DNA of 64,000 nt from Brevundimonas bullata (GCF_014207965.1 NZ_JACHLM010000003.1:613621-677620), one strand, 5' to 3'; shown: positions 45,403-55,198, counted from the first letter of the stretch. Notes: generated from the letters alone by a model not told the origin. Program-made: numbers and translations.

Positions 45403-45636
45403 AGCAGGCTTCGAACGCGGTCAGGAAACGGCGTTCAAGGCCGCAGAGCTGGACGGTTATAGGGCCAGACGCTCAGATTACGACGTTGTAAGCGACGCCA
45501 TACCGCTACTTAAAAACCACAGCGACAACGCAATTGAGTCATGTACCCGTCATAATTGTTGTGCTTGGGCGATGGAACAACGATGGAACCCTCGCACCAA
45601 TCATTCCCCGGAGGAAACTCCGGGAGGGGAAAAAAA
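45403..45636 (+). other. Leader region of the TonB receptor gene, with a tetraloop hairpin
   Basis: 234 bases without a gene, more AT-rich than average. Near its end a perfect 7-base stem (CCCGGAG at 45607-45613, CTCCGGG at 45618-45624) closes on a GAAA tetraloop. It is followed directly by the Shine-Dalgarno AGGGGA and a TTG start at 45637. The stem contains a second GGAGG that could act as a decoy site. I see no confident promoter hexamers. Confidence 0.55.
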
Positions 45637-48600
45637 TTGATAACGATCACTAAATCACAGCTCATGGGCTCAACGCTGATCGCCGGCCTGACGGCCGCCG
45701 CCATGATCAGCGTCGCACCCGCCGCTGCCTCGGCCCAGGACCAAGCCACCAACCTCGGCGAAGTCGTCGTCACCGGCTCGCGCATCCGTCGCAGCCCGAC
45801 CAACTCGCCCACGCCCCTGATCCAGATCGGTCAGGAAGAGCTGCTGCAGTCGGGCGAAGTCAACGTCATCGACTTCCTGGCCGACATCCCCGCCCTGTCG
45901 ACCTCGCAGGTGCCGGAAGACACCACCGGTTCGAACCTGAATGACGGCGGCCTGTCGCTGCTGAGCCTGCGCGCCCTGGGCGCCAACCGGACCCTGGTCC
46001 TGGTCGACGGTCGTCGTCACGTCGGCTCGAGCCCCGGCTCGCTGGCCGTGGACGTCGACACCATCCCGCGTCTGCTGGTCGCCAGCACTGAAGTCATCAC
46101 CGGCGGCGCCGCCGCCGTGTACGGCGCCGACGCCGTCTCGGGCGTGGTCAACTTCATCATGCGCAAGGACTTCGACGGCCTGGAGATCGACGCCTCGATC
46201 GCCGAGATCAACCAGGACCATCAGCTGAGCGAACGCCTCTCGGTCCTGTGGGGCCAGAACCTGATGGACGGCCGCCTGAACTATTATGTGTCGGGTGAAT
46301 TCCAGCGCAACGACGAAGTCCTGGATTCCGACGTCGACTGGCGCCGCGAGGGCTGGGCCCTGATCGGCAACGACGCCGATCCGTCCAGCGCCCCCTCGGA
46401 CGGCATTCCGGACCAGATCCTGATCCGCGACGCCCGCACCTACATCCGCGGCACCAACTTCGGCGGCGTGACCATTCTGTCGACGGGCACCAAGCCCAGC
46501 CTCGCCAGCGACCCCGACGTGCCGTTCCAGACCTGCTCGGCCACGACCTTCTCGGCCAACTGCTTCTCGCTGGCCCCGTCGAACCGCCTGGACAACGCCT
46601 ACCTCTATAATGACCAAGGCGTGTCGCGTCCGGTCACCTTCGGCACGATCCGTCAGGGCACGGGCTTCAGCCGCACCGTCAGCAACGGCGGCGAAGGCCA
46701 GAACCCCAACACCGAACAGGGCCAGTCCAGCCGCCTGCCGGAATCGACCAACTATCGCTTCCAGACCGGCCTGAACTTCGACATCACGGACAATGTCCAG
46801 CTGTTCGCCGAAGCCAAGTACGTCGAGGAAGAAACCTACGACGCCGGCCAGCGCGTCTTCCAGGACTTCAACATCCGCGTCCTCGCCCCCAATACGGTCG
46901 GCGCCATCGGATCGACCCAGGCGATCGAACTGGGTCTGGACAACGCCTATCTGCCGTCGGACGTTCGTCTGGCGATCCAGAACAACCGTCGCGACATCTT
47001 CGACAAGGACGGCGCGGTCACCAGCAACGTCGCCGACGCCCGCGCCCAGCACAAGCTGTACGGCCCGGCGCGCAACCAGCTGAATAACCGCGACCTGCAA
47101 CGCTACGTCGTCGGCCTGCGCGGCGACCTGGGCGACGTCGGCTTCGTCAAGGACGTCAACTGGGAAGCCGGTTACACCTACGGCGAGATGAACAACACCA
47201 ACCGCGAGCAGGGCGTGGACGTGGTCCGCTACCAGGCTGCGGCCGACGCCGTCATCGACGTCGCGGGCAAGGTCAACGGCAAGCCGGGCGAAGTCGTCTG
47301 CCGCATTCAGCTGATGAAGGCCAACGGCGTCGCCGTGCCGGACGCCGTGATCACCGTGGGTGGCGTGCCGAAGACCTTCTCGCGTCAAGGCGCCGTGATC
47401 GACGACTGCTCGCCGGTCCGCGTCTTCGGTCCGAACGGCTTCACCGCCGAGGGTCTGGAGTACCTGCAGGCCGCCGTCACGGTCAGCGACCAGAACAAGC
47501 AGCACGACTTCATGGCCTACACCTCGGGCAAGCTGTGGGACTTCTGGGGCGCTGGCCCGATCGGCGCTTCGGTCGGTTATGAATACCGCAAGGAAATCAC
47601 CAGCGGCGTCGGCCGTGACCGCGACACCGCCGGCCGCTTCCTGTTCCTGAACTCGGGTCCGGACTTCCTGGAAGCCAGCTACGACACCAACGACGTCTTC
47701 GCCGAGGTCAGCGTTCCGCTGTTCCGCGACAGCGTCCTGGGCCAGTCGGCCGAGATCAGCGGCGCCTACCGCTTCTCCGACTACTCGCACGTCGGCCAGC
47801 AAGAGACCTACAGCGCCCAGTTCCAGTGGCGCCCGGTCGACCAGTTCATGTTCCGCGCCACGACCGCCACGGCGATCCGCGTGCCGAACCTGGGCGAAAC
47901 CAGCGAGCCCTATGGCCAAACCTTCGCCAACGGCTTCACCGACCCCTGCTCCGCCACGGTCATCAACAACCTGGCTGACCGGTCGATCGCCGCCAACCGC
48001 ATCGCCAACTGCGGCGCCCTGGCCAAGGCTGCGGGTCTGGACCTGAACTTCGCCGACGCATCGGCCGCCAACGCCTACCTGCCCAACTACGGCAGCGGCT
48101 CGGTGTCGGGCCTGGCCGGCGGCAACCCCTTGCTGAAGCCGGAAACCTCGGAAAGCTTCACGGTCGGCGGCGTCTGGACGCCGGACTACCTGCTGCCGAA
48201 CTTCTCGCTGGTGATGGATTACTACAGCATCGAAATTAACGATGCGATCGACTCGGTGACCGCCCAGCAAGCCGCCAACCAGTGCGTCAGCGGCGACAGC
48301 ATCAATACGGGCGCCTGCGCCACCCAGACCCGCAACGGCACCTCGTTCCTGGTGACGGGCTTCACTCAGGGCTCGCTGAACTATGCGGCTCTGACGGCCA
48401 AGGGCGTGGACTTCACGGCCAGCTATCGCTCCGACCTGCCCGAGTTCTTCGGCCGCAACTGGGGTTCGTTCAGCCACTCGATCCGCGGCAACTGGCTGAT
48501 CGAGCAGCACGACTTCGTCAACATCGCCGACCCGACCGACTCCACCGACTATGAAGACACCGTCGGCATGCCGCGCGTGCGCTTCCTGTCGACCGTCACC

Positions 48601-48909
48601 TGGGCGCCGATCGACACCCTGGCCTTCAGCTGGGACTGGGACTGGCAGGCCAGCCAGGAGATCTTCGACAAGGACAACCTTGTCGCTAACCCCGACCTGT
48701 ATGAAACCGCCAAGTACCTGGAAACGGGCGACTTCTCGCAGCACGACTTCTCCGTGCGCTGGTCCGCTCGCGACAACCTGACGGTCCGCGCCGGCGTGGT
48801 GAACGCCTTCGACGCCGAACCGGCGCGCTGGTTGGGCGGCACGTCGTCCGACAACTTCGACCTGTTCGGACGCCGGTTCTTCCTGAGCCTCAACTACCGC
48901 CCGTTCTAA
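45637..48909 (+). CDS. TonB-dependent receptor (large, highly expressed type)
   Basis: Outer-membrane active transporter, 1090 residues. A signal peptide ends in AAASAQ; the plug domain carries NLGEVVVTGSRIRRS, TLVLVDGRRHVGSSPGS and GAAAVYGADAVSGVVNFIMRKDF. The barrel ends in the usual aromatic tail (FFLSLNYRPF). The TTG start is chosen for its strong Shine-Dalgarno (GGAGGGGA) and signal peptide; ATGs at 45583 (no signal context) and 45664 are alternatives. Strongly biased codon use suggests heavy expression. Its ligand is unknown; such receptors take oligosaccharides, peptides or siderophores in Caulobacterales. Confidence 0.92.
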   Translation: MITITKSQLMGSTLIAGLTAAAMISVAPAAASAQDQATNLGEVVVTGSRIRRSPTNSPTPLIQIGQEELLQSGEVNVIDFLADIPALSTSQVPEDTTGSNLNDGGLSLLSLRALGANRTLVLVDGRRHVGSSPGSLAVDVDTIPRLLVASTEVITGGAAAVYGADAVSGVVNFIMRKDFDGLEIDASIAEINQDHQLSERLSVLWGQNLMDGRLNYYVSGEFQRNDEVLDSDVDWRREGWALIGNDADPSSAPSDGIPDQILIRDARTYIRGTNFGGVTILSTGTKPSLASDPDVPFQTCSATTFSANCFSLAPSNRLDNAYLYNDQGVSRPVTFGTIRQGTGFSRTVSNGGEGQNPNTEQGQSSRLPESTNYRFQTGLNFDITDNVQLFAEAKYVEEETYDAGQRVFQDFNIRVLAPNTVGAIGSTQAIELGLDNAYLPSDVRLAIQNNRRDIFDKDGAVTSNVADARAQHKLYGPARNQLNNRDLQRYVVGLRGDLGDVGFVKDVNWEAGYTYGEMNNTNREQGVDVVRYQAAADAVIDVAGKVNGKPGEVVCRIQLMKANGVAVPDAVITVGGVPKTFSRQGAVIDDCSPVRVFGPNGFTAEGLEYLQAAVTVSDQNKQHDFMAYTSGKLWDFWGAGPIGASVGYEYRKEITSGVGRDRDTAGRFLFLNSGPDFLEASYDTNDVFAEVSVPLFRDSVLGQSAEISGAYRFSDYSHVGQQETYSAQFQWRPVDQFMFRATTATAIRVPNLGETSEPYGQTFANGFTDPCSATVINNLADRSIAANRIANCGALAKAAGLDLNFADASAANAYLPNYGSGSVSGLAGGNPLLKPETSESFTVGGVWTPDYLLPNFSLVMDYYSIEINDAIDSVTAQQAANQCVSGDSINTGACATQTRNGTSFLVTGFTQGSLNYAALTAKGVDFTASYRSDLPEFFGRNWGSFSHSIRGNWLIEQHDFVNIADPTDSTDYEDTVGMPRVRFLSTVTWAPIDTLAFSWDWDWQASQEIFDKDNLVANPDLYETAKYLETGDFSQHDFSVRWSARDNLTVRAGVVNAFDAEPARWLGGTSSDNFDLFGRRFFLSLNYRPF

Positions 48910-48930
48910 GCCTGACGGCCTGAACGGAGA

Positions 48931-48961
48931 GGGCGGCGGACTTCGGTCCGCCGCCCTTTTT
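48931..48961 (+). terminator. Rho-independent terminator after the TonB receptor
   Basis: Eleven-base perfect arms (GGGCGGCGGAC at 48931-48941, GTCCGCCGCCC at 48946-48956) close on a TTCG tetraloop and are followed by five T. It acts only for the plus strand. Confidence 0.92.
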
Positions 48962-49029
48962 GCTGCCCGCTTCGCAACCATCATTCAGCCGCGGGCGGGG
49001 ACCATCGCTCGGCCTGGCGCCCAATGTCG

Positions 49030-51207
49030 TTAGAAGCGGCGCTGCAGGGTCACTCGCACCATGCGACCGATAGGATCTTGAACATCGCGGCCATAACCCG
49101 GCGCGGGCGAGCCCTTGGCGAGACGCGCCTCGGGACGCGCGTCGAACAGGTTGGCGATATCGAGATTGACCTGCAGGCCGGCGTTGGCCCGTCTGCCCCC
49201 CCCGCCCTGCCCATTCTCGGTTGGCGAGCCGCGGGACGCCATTTGGAAGCTGAATCTCAGATCAACCGAGGTGAAGGGCGCAACGACCAGATCATCCGGG
49301 CCATCCGCAGCGCTAATGCGGCGGGTGCGATAGCCGTCCTGCCATTGCGCCGTCGCATTGGCCCCCCAAGGCCCGCGCCTGGCGTCGATCATGATTCTCG
49401 CGTTCTGAGGCGACAGGCCTCCGCCATCCCCTTTAAGACGATCCATCTCCGGTAGGCCGGCGCGCAAACGAACGACGTTGGCGAGTTGCAGACCGTAGTT
49501 GAGTGCGACACGCAGGACCATCGGCTCACCTGCCCCGCCTGCTGGCCGGGGCAGGCTGAAGTTGAAACCGGCGTTAAGGCTCTCGCTCAGCCCGGAACTC
49601 AGATTCATCGGTCGGTAGTCGATGCTGACGAGACGACCTTCGGCGTCCCGCTGGATGAGTTCGGGGAAGGCGATCTCAACATCCTCGGTCAACGCCGGCA
49701 GAGAGCCTACGCCATCTGTCGACACCGCCCTTTGGTAGCCCAGATTTCCCGTCACCGCCCAAGGCGTAAAGGGTCCCGCCGACGCGCCTATAGACAGTCG
49801 CTCGAATTGAGGCGGTCGCAAATCAGGATTTCCGCCCCGGATCGGGAGGATCTCCACCGCCTCTCCGGTTCGGAAATCAAACACCACGATCGGGGAACCA
49901 TAGTAGATCGGTTCGGACTTCAGATTATCTGAAACGCCCTCGGTCAAGGCAGACCATTCGCTGGTTAGCCGAAACCCCTTCAGCGGCGTCCACGACAGCC
50001 CGGCGCTAAGTTCGTCTCCGCCGTCGCCGCCGACCTGGCGCACGCCACCGCCAAGGGTGGCGACGAGATCGCCAGGAATGGGCCCCACAAGCGAGCGGCC
50101 GCCCGCCTTGGTCAAAGGGATGGCGACCGTGCCTCTCGCATTCTGGCCGCTCGTGGTGCTTTTTACATGCGTTTGATCGCGGTCAATCGCCGTCCAGCCG
50201 CCCTCGAGATTGCCACTCAAATTGAGTGTGGCGATGCCTGTGGGCAGATCAAACAACGGACGACTTGCGTTGCCGGTCAGTGCAAGCGACTGCATGTCGC
50301 TTCGGATGTTCTGAAGACCGTCCTCGTGGCGACGGGACGCCCTCGCATTAAAGTTTCCCTGCAACAGCCAGCCAGCCAGTCGACCGCTCAGACCCGCTGA
50401 CCCGGCTAGAGTGTCGGACCTCCGGCTGCTTTCGACAGGTTCGGCGGAAAGCCGCACGACCGGGCGGCTATCCTGGGTTTGCGCGTTCACGGTGAAAACA
50501 CTCGACCAATCACCGAAGGCCCGGGTCAGGTTGCCGTTGAGCGAAATCGAATCCGAATGGGGCCGCAGCGTCACGCGTTCGTCGCTGGGTCGTCCCATCG
50601 ACAGATCGTAGTCTCGCTCGCCCGTTCTCAGCGCCGTGTCTCGCGATAGGCGCAGGCCCACCTGATGGGTGTTTCGTCCCGCTATGGCCGACCGACGCAG
50701 ATCGCCTGACAGCGAAGACGTCCCGCCTTGCGTCGGTCGGGATCCGGCGACCCGCCCGTCATAGCTCGAGAACTTGGGTTGCAGGACCAGATTGACGACA
50801 CGCTGCCCAGGCGCTGCGCCATACATGCCCGCAGCCTGAGGAGGCAGAACCTCGGCCCGTGCGAGAGCCCCCGGCGGGAAGCCCTTATAGGCGTCGACAT
50901 TGGGAGTCGGCTGACCGTTGATCAGGACCATCGGCCGCTCGCCTAGGCTCAGCGTTTCCGCCATGCGCTCCAGGACTTCATTGATATCCCAGACGCCCAG
51001 GGCGTCTATGTCCGCGCCGTCCAACTCAATCTCAGGCGAGGTCAGCGCCGCGCCGCGGCGGCCGAACACTTCGACATCCTCAACCTGGACAGCCTGGCCC
51101 AGGTCCTGTTCCTGCCGCGCTATCTGGGGAAGGCTTGTCGGAACGACCTTGATGGCAGCGCCGTCTTGCCCCCCCGCGATAACGGCGGCTAACGACAGCC
51201 ATCCCAT
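49030..51207 (-). CDS. TonB-dependent receptor-like protein (second, smaller)
   Basis: A 725-residue outer-membrane protein. A short hydrophobic N terminus (GWLSLAAVIAGG) may be a signal peptide. The plug region includes VEDVEVFGRRGAALTSPEIELDG, INEVLERMAETLSLGERPMVLINGQPTPN and GFPPGALARAEVLPPQAAGMYG. The barrel ends DPIGRMVRVTLQRRF with the aromatic terminus. The plug is atypical (no clear TonB box seen). Codon and base use look less biased than in the convergent receptor, consistent with lower expression or transfer. It stands alone. Confidence 0.85.
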   Translation of the reverse strand: MGWLSLAAVIAGGQDGAAIKVVPTSLPQIARQEQDLGQAVQVEDVEVFGRRGAALTSPEIELDGADIDALGVWDINEVLERMAETLSLGERPMVLINGQPTPNVDAYKGFPPGALARAEVLPPQAAGMYGAAPGQRVVNLVLQPKFSSYDGRVAGSRPTQGGTSSLSGDLRRSAIAGRNTHQVGLRLSRDTALRTGERDYDLSMGRPSDERVTLRPHSDSISLNGNLTRAFGDWSSVFTVNAQTQDSRPVVRLSAEPVESSRRSDTLAGSAGLSGRLAGWLLQGNFNARASRRHEDGLQNIRSDMQSLALTGNASRPLFDLPTGIATLNLSGNLEGGWTAIDRDQTHVKSTTSGQNARGTVAIPLTKAGGRSLVGPIPGDLVATLGGGVRQVGGDGGDELSAGLSWTPLKGFRLTSEWSALTEGVSDNLKSEPIYYGSPIVVFDFRTGEAVEILPIRGGNPDLRPPQFERLSIGASAGPFTPWAVTGNLGYQRAVSTDGVGSLPALTEDVEIAFPELIQRDAEGRLVSIDYRPMNLSSGLSESLNAGFNFSLPRPAGGAGEPMVLRVALNYGLQLANVVRLRAGLPEMDRLKGDGGGLSPQNARIMIDARRGPWGANATAQWQDGYRTRRISAADGPDDLVVAPFTSVDLRFSFQMASRGSPTENGQGGGGRRANAGLQVNLDIANLFDARPEARLAKGSPAPGYGRDVQDPIGRMVRVTLQRRF

Positions 51208-51680
51208 TTCGCCCCCCGTACTCCCGGCGAGTTTGGACGTATCCCGCCACGCTCCCAGGCGAGAACAAGGAAACAGAACGTCACGAGAGGTTAAAAGTCC
51301 CCCTCAAAGACGACGCCCAAAACGCGCAGCCAACCGCTACAAAATAATACTTGCCCGGCCAGGTCTACAGTCACACGAGCGATCATCGCTTGAGGAAGTA
51401 GAACCACTTCTGGGCACACGATCATCAGCGCAAAGATGAAATGGGATAATCCATAACATTGCAATCTATATTCTCAGCCTCGCTCCCGCCCCGCCCAAAG
51501 CCAGCCAGGCGCGGGTCTGGAGGGGGCAGGGACGGGTGGGCGGGGGCGCAGGGATTCTCACAACGCCGGTGATCCCTGCTCCGGCGATGGGCGGCTGGCA
51601 CAGGGCTTCAGGCTTGCCGTTAAGTCGGGGTCCCGCTCATCCAGACGGTTGAACACAACCGCAACCCCCGCTGTCTGACG
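51208..51680. other. Gene-free stretch between the second receptor and the aromatic cluster
   Basis: 473 bases with no gene I can support. The right part (about 51240-51475) is relatively AT-rich and presumably holds the receptor promoter on the minus strand. 51481-51560 is G/C-rich and repetitive in look. No clear terminator hairpin is seen for the channel gene ending at 51681. Confidence 0.5.
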
Positions 51681-53129
51681 TCAGAACCTGAAGGTGAGGA
51701 AGGTCCCGAGGTAGGACTGGTCCTCGGCCGCGCCAGTCTCCTTCAGGAAGTCGCCGGCCCTGGTGTAGTTAGCCACGCCCATCAGTGAGACATAGGGCGT
51801 CAGGGCATAGCGGGCGAAGACGCCGGTGCGCCAGCCGACATAGGAGGACTGACCCTCGTTGGCGCCGCGCAGCACCATGCCGGACAGGGCGTAGAGGCCG
51901 TCGTCCTTGCTCTGACGCCACAGGCCGGCGGTGTTGGCCCCCAGGGTCAGCTTGGGCGTCGGACGCACCGTCACCTCGGGCTGCAACAGCACCATGTTGG
52001 CGAAGCCCAGATCGGTGCGCAGGGCCGCCGGTTGCGGGAACAGGGGGTTGAAGCTGTTCAGCTTGCCGTCGTTGGGGTCCTTGTCGCCCGAACCGACGTC
52101 CAGACGCACGGCCAGGCGCGGCGACCACTTCACGCCCGAGAAGGTGCGGCCGCCGACCGCCGAGAAGAACCAGGCGTCGATGTCGAGGTCGCGGAACGAG
52201 CCCCACTGCTTCACCGCCTCGACCTCATAGTCCCAGGGCGCGACCTTGCCCGACAGGCGCACCGACAGGGTGTCGCGATCGTCGCGGCCCGCGACCTGAC
52301 CGTCGAACGGCGTCACCAGACGGTCGGTGTTGGCGTAGAGCAGTTCCAGCTTCGGCGCCGTCGCCCCCTGCCCCAGGGTCTTGGCGGCCGTCGCGCCATA
52401 CAGGCGATAGTCGAAGTTGGTGGCGTCGTCCCAGGAGGCCTTGCCTTCGCGAAGGGCATAGCCGGCGAAGGCGCCGCCGCTCCAGCCGGTCGGGCTGTCG
52501 TACATGACCCGCACCATGTCCAGGGCGACGCGGGCGTTGGCGCCCTCGCGCATGTCGAACAGGCGGAACGACCCTTGCCCGAACTCCTGACGGCCGGCGC
52601 GGACGCGCAACTTGCCCTCGCCCAGACCGGTCTTCGCCTCAACGAAGGCCTGGTGCAGGTCGGTGCGGTTTTCCTCGATCACCGGCTCGCCGCTAGCCAG
52701 GCCCGAGGTGCGGGCGTCCTGCACGTCGACGAAGGCGCGCAGCGAGGAGCCCAGGTTCAGTTCGCCCCACAGGCGGGCGCGGGTCTGGAAGTCGCCGCCG
52801 GTGTCCTGAGCCCCGCGGCCGAAGCGCTCGTTGTCGCGGTGTTCGGCGCGGAAACGCAGCTCGCCGCCGAAGCTGGCCCAGACCGGGCTCCCCTCGCCGC
52901 CGACCGGTACATACTTGAACTTCGACCAGGTCGAGGTGCGCTTGGCCGGATCAGCCAGCCAGGCGTAGCTCTCGTCGTGGTTGATCAGCTTGAACGGCGG
53001 CGGCGGGGCCGAGGCGGCAGGCGGGGCGGCCGGAACCACAGCGGGCGCGGTCTGGATCGGCGCCTCGGCGTCGGCGGTCATGGGGGCGTGCGAAAGCAAT
53101 GCGGCGGCGGCCGCAGCGGCGATACTCAT
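51681..53129 (-). CDS. Outer-membrane channel, alginate-export (AlgE-like) family
   Basis: A 482-residue beta-barrel protein. A signal peptide (SIAAAAAAALLSHAPMTADA) is followed by a Pro/Ala linker, then the family start PPPFKLINHDESYAWLADPAKR and FGGELRFRAEHRDNERFG. The barrel closes in a terminal Phe (LGTFLTFRF). Family members include alginate exporters but also uptake porins in aromatic degradation loci. As the last gene of the gentisate operon it most likely admits the aromatic substrate; that role is inferred from context. Confidence 0.85.
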   Translation of the reverse strand: MSIAAAAAAALLSHAPMTADAEAPIQTAPAVVPAAPPAASAPPPPFKLINHDESYAWLADPAKRTSTWSKFKYVPVGGEGSPVWASFGGELRFRAEHRDNERFGRGAQDTGGDFQTRARLWGELNLGSSLRAFVDVQDARTSGLASGEPVIEENRTDLHQAFVEAKTGLGEGKLRVRAGRQEFGQGSFRLFDMREGANARVALDMVRVMYDSPTGWSGGAFAGYALREGKASWDDATNFDYRLYGATAAKTLGQGATAPKLELLYANTDRLVTPFDGQVAGRDDRDTLSVRLSGKVAPWDYEVEAVKQWGSFRDLDIDAWFFSAVGGRTFSGVKWSPRLAVRLDVGSGDKDPNDGKLNSFNPLFPQPAALRTDLGFANMVLLQPEVTVRPTPKLTLGANTAGLWRQSKDDGLYALSGMVLRGANEGQSSYVGWRTGVFARYALTPYVSLMGVANYTRAGDFLKETGAAEDQSYLGTFLTFRF

Positions 53130-53184
53130 GGATGTCCTCCGGGAAAGGGCGCGGTTGGCTCCGCGCTCGGTTCGATTGGGATGA

Positions 53185-53814
53185 TTATTCGGCGTCGGGC
53201 TGTTTGCCCGGGACGGCGTTCTTGAAGGCGGGCAGTTCGAGGCAGGCGGCCTCCAGCGCCAGCAGACGCGGCCAGCGGATCTCGACGCCGAAGCGGCGGG
53301 CGTTGCCCAGCTGCGGCACGATGCACAGGTCGGCCAGAGTCGGAGCGTCGCCGAAAGCGAAGGCCCCCGGCTGGTCGGCCAGCAGCTTGTCGACCGCGTC
53401 GAGCCCCTCCTCGATGACGGTCGCGGCCCAGGCCTGAACCACATCTTCGCCCAGACCGAGGTCGCGCAGGCGTTGCAGCACCTTGAGGTTCTGCACCGGA
53501 TGGATGTCGCAGGCGACGGCCTGGGCCACGGCGCGGACCCTGGCCCGTTGCACCGGATCAGCGGGCAGCAGCGACGGCGCAGGCGAGGTCTCGTCGAGAT
53601 ATTCGATGATGGACAGCGACTGGGTCAGGACCGCGCCGTCGTCGGTGACGAAGGCCGGCAGCAGGCCTTGCGGGTTGAGCGCCAGATAGTCCGGCGTCCG
53701 CTGCTCGCCCTTGCGCAGGTGATGGATGACCTGCACGGCCTTCAGTCCCTTGAGGCCCAGGGCGATGCGCACCCGCCACGAGGCCGTGGAGCGGAAATAA
53801 CCGTGCAGGATCAT
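53185..53814 (-). CDS. Maleylpyruvate/maleylacetoacetate isomerase (zeta-class GST)
   Basis: A 209-residue glutathione-dependent cis-trans isomerase. The zeta-class signature YFRSTASWRVRIAL is at the N terminus, followed by NPQGLLPAFV and QSLSIIEYLDE. In a gentisate pathway the expected reaction is maleylpyruvate to fumarylpyruvate; the sequence alone cannot exclude maleylacetoacetate. It lies 4 bases after the MFS transporter stop. Confidence 0.9.
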   Translation of the reverse strand: MILHGYFRSTASWRVRIALGLKGLKAVQVIHHLRKGEQRTPDYLALNPQGLLPAFVTDDGAVLTQSLSIIEYLDETSPAPSLLPADPVQRARVRAVAQAVACDIHPVQNLKVLQRLRDLGLGEDVVQAWAATVIEEGLDAVDKLLADQPGAFAFGDAPTLADLCIVPQLGNARRFGVEIRWPRLLALEAACLELPAFKNAVPGKQPDAE

Positions 53815-53818
53815 GGGG

Positions 53819-55153
53819 TCAGACTCCGGCGCGACGGCGCACGCCGCCGAGGGTGAAGACCGCGATCGAGGCGATCACGGCGGGGATGACGGCCAGCAGG
53901 ATCAGCGACTGGGGCGTCCAGCCGGCGGCCAGCAGCACGCCGCCGACCAGAGGTCCGACGATGGCGCCGATGCGGCCGACGCCCAGGGCCCAGCCCACGC
54001 CCGTGGCGCGGATAGCGGTCGGATAGACGGCCGCCGTCAGGGCGTTGCAGCCGATCTGGGCGCCGACGACACCGAAGCCGGACAGGGCCGCGCCCAGCAG
54101 CAGAACCGTCAGATTGGTGCCGCCGAAGGCCAGCAGGGCGATGAAGGCGGCCGAGGCGGCATAGGCTGAACCCAGGACGACGTAGGGGCTGATCTTGTCG
54201 ATCATCCGGCCCAGGACGATGGCGCCGACGACGCCGCCGAGATTCAGGGTGGCGGTGGACAGGATGGCCATGCTGAGCGGCAGACCGGCGCCCTTCAGCA
54301 GGGTCGGCAGCCAGTTCACCAGGAAGTACATGACCAGCAGGTTCATGAAGAAGGCGACCCACAGCAGCAGGGTCACCGGCGTGCGGCCCTCACGGAACAG
54401 CTGGAAGACCGAGAAGCCCTTGGCCGCCGACGACTGCTCGTGCTTCAGGCCGGCGATGAATTCGCTGACCGAGGCGTCAGCGTCGATCTTCTTCACGATG
54501 GGGGCGATCTTGTGCTCCGGCGCGCCCTTGGCGACCAGGAAGCGAACCGATTCCGGCAGCATGAACCAGAGCACTGGCAGCAGCAGCAGCGGCAGGACGC
54601 CGCCGACGACGAAGACCGAATGCCAGTCCCACGTCGCGATCAACCAAGTCGAGATCAGGCCGCCGATGGTCGAGCCCAGGGGGAAGCCGCAGAACATGAC
54701 CGTCACCAAGGTCGCGCGCAGGCGGGCCGGGCCGTACTCGCTGGTCAGGGCGATGATGTTGGGCATGGCCGCGCCCAGACCGACGCCGGTGATGAAGCGG
54801 TAGATCAGCAGCTCGTTCATCGAGGTCGAGAAGGCCGTCAGCAGAGCGAACAGGCCGAAGATGAAGGTCGAGATCAGGATGACCGTCTTGCGGCCGAACT
54901 TGTCCGCCGCCGGGCTCAGGGTGAAGGCGCCGACCGTCAGGCCCAGAAGGCCGATGGCGAAGATCGGACCGAAGGCCGACGGGGCCAGGCCCCAGTCCTC
55001 GGCGATCTTGGGCGCGACGAAGGCGATCGACTGGGTGTCGAAGCCGTCGAGCATGGCGATGATGAAGCACAGCGCCGTGACGCCGAACTGTAGCGGGCCG
55101 AACCTGGCCCGATCGATGACGGCGTTGCCGCCCCCCTCACCCATGGCTGCCAT
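53819..55153 (-). CDS. MFS transporter, aromatic acid:H+ symporter family
   Basis: A 444-residue inner-membrane permease with about 12 segments. The AAHS-family motif LDGFDTQSIAFVAPKIAEDWG lies in the first segment region, followed by the MFS loop DKFGRKTVILIST and ALTSEYGPARLRATLVTVMFCGFPLG. Relatives import 4-hydroxybenzoate, 3-hydroxyphenylpropionate, salicylate or gentisate. Its start has a strong Shine-Dalgarno (AGGAGG), and a small hairpin at 55171-55198 sits just before it. Confidence 0.92.
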   Translation of the reverse strand: MAAMGEGGGNAVIDRARFGPLQFGVTALCFIIAMLDGFDTQSIAFVAPKIAEDWGLAPSAFGPIFAIGLLGLTVGAFTLSPAADKFGRKTVILISTFIFGLFALLTAFSTSMNELLIYRFITGVGLGAAMPNIIALTSEYGPARLRATLVTVMFCGFPLGSTIGGLISTWLIATWDWHSVFVVGGVLPLLLLPVLWFMLPESVRFLVAKGAPEHKIAPIVKKIDADASVSEFIAGLKHEQSSAAKGFSVFQLFREGRTPVTLLLWVAFFMNLLVMYFLVNWLPTLLKGAGLPLSMAILSTATLNLGGVVGAIVLGRMIDKISPYVVLGSAYAASAAFIALLAFGGTNLTVLLLGAALSGFGVVGAQIGCNALTAAVYPTAIRATGVGWALGVGRIGAIVGPLVGGVLLAAGWTPQSLILLAVIPAVIASIAVFTLGGVRRRAGV

Positions 55154-55170
55154 ATGTGTCGTCCTCCTGC

Positions 55171-55198
55171 GGAGGGCGCGTCTGTCGCGCGCCTCTCC
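55171..55198 (-). other. Hairpin in the operon gap before the MFS gene
   Basis: GGAGGGCGCG (55171-55180) pairs with CGCGCCTCTCC (55188-55198) with one bulge, around a 7-base loop, just upstream of the Shine-Dalgarno on the minus strand. It lacks a T run, so it is not a simple terminator; it may tune expression or stability within the operon. Confidence 0.45.

Noticed and set aside
45670..48984. An 1104-codon open frame on the minus strand opposite the TonB receptor
   Set aside because: Composition (Val/Asp/Gly/Gln-rich) and the strong codon bias of the plus-strand gene show it is a shadow frame.
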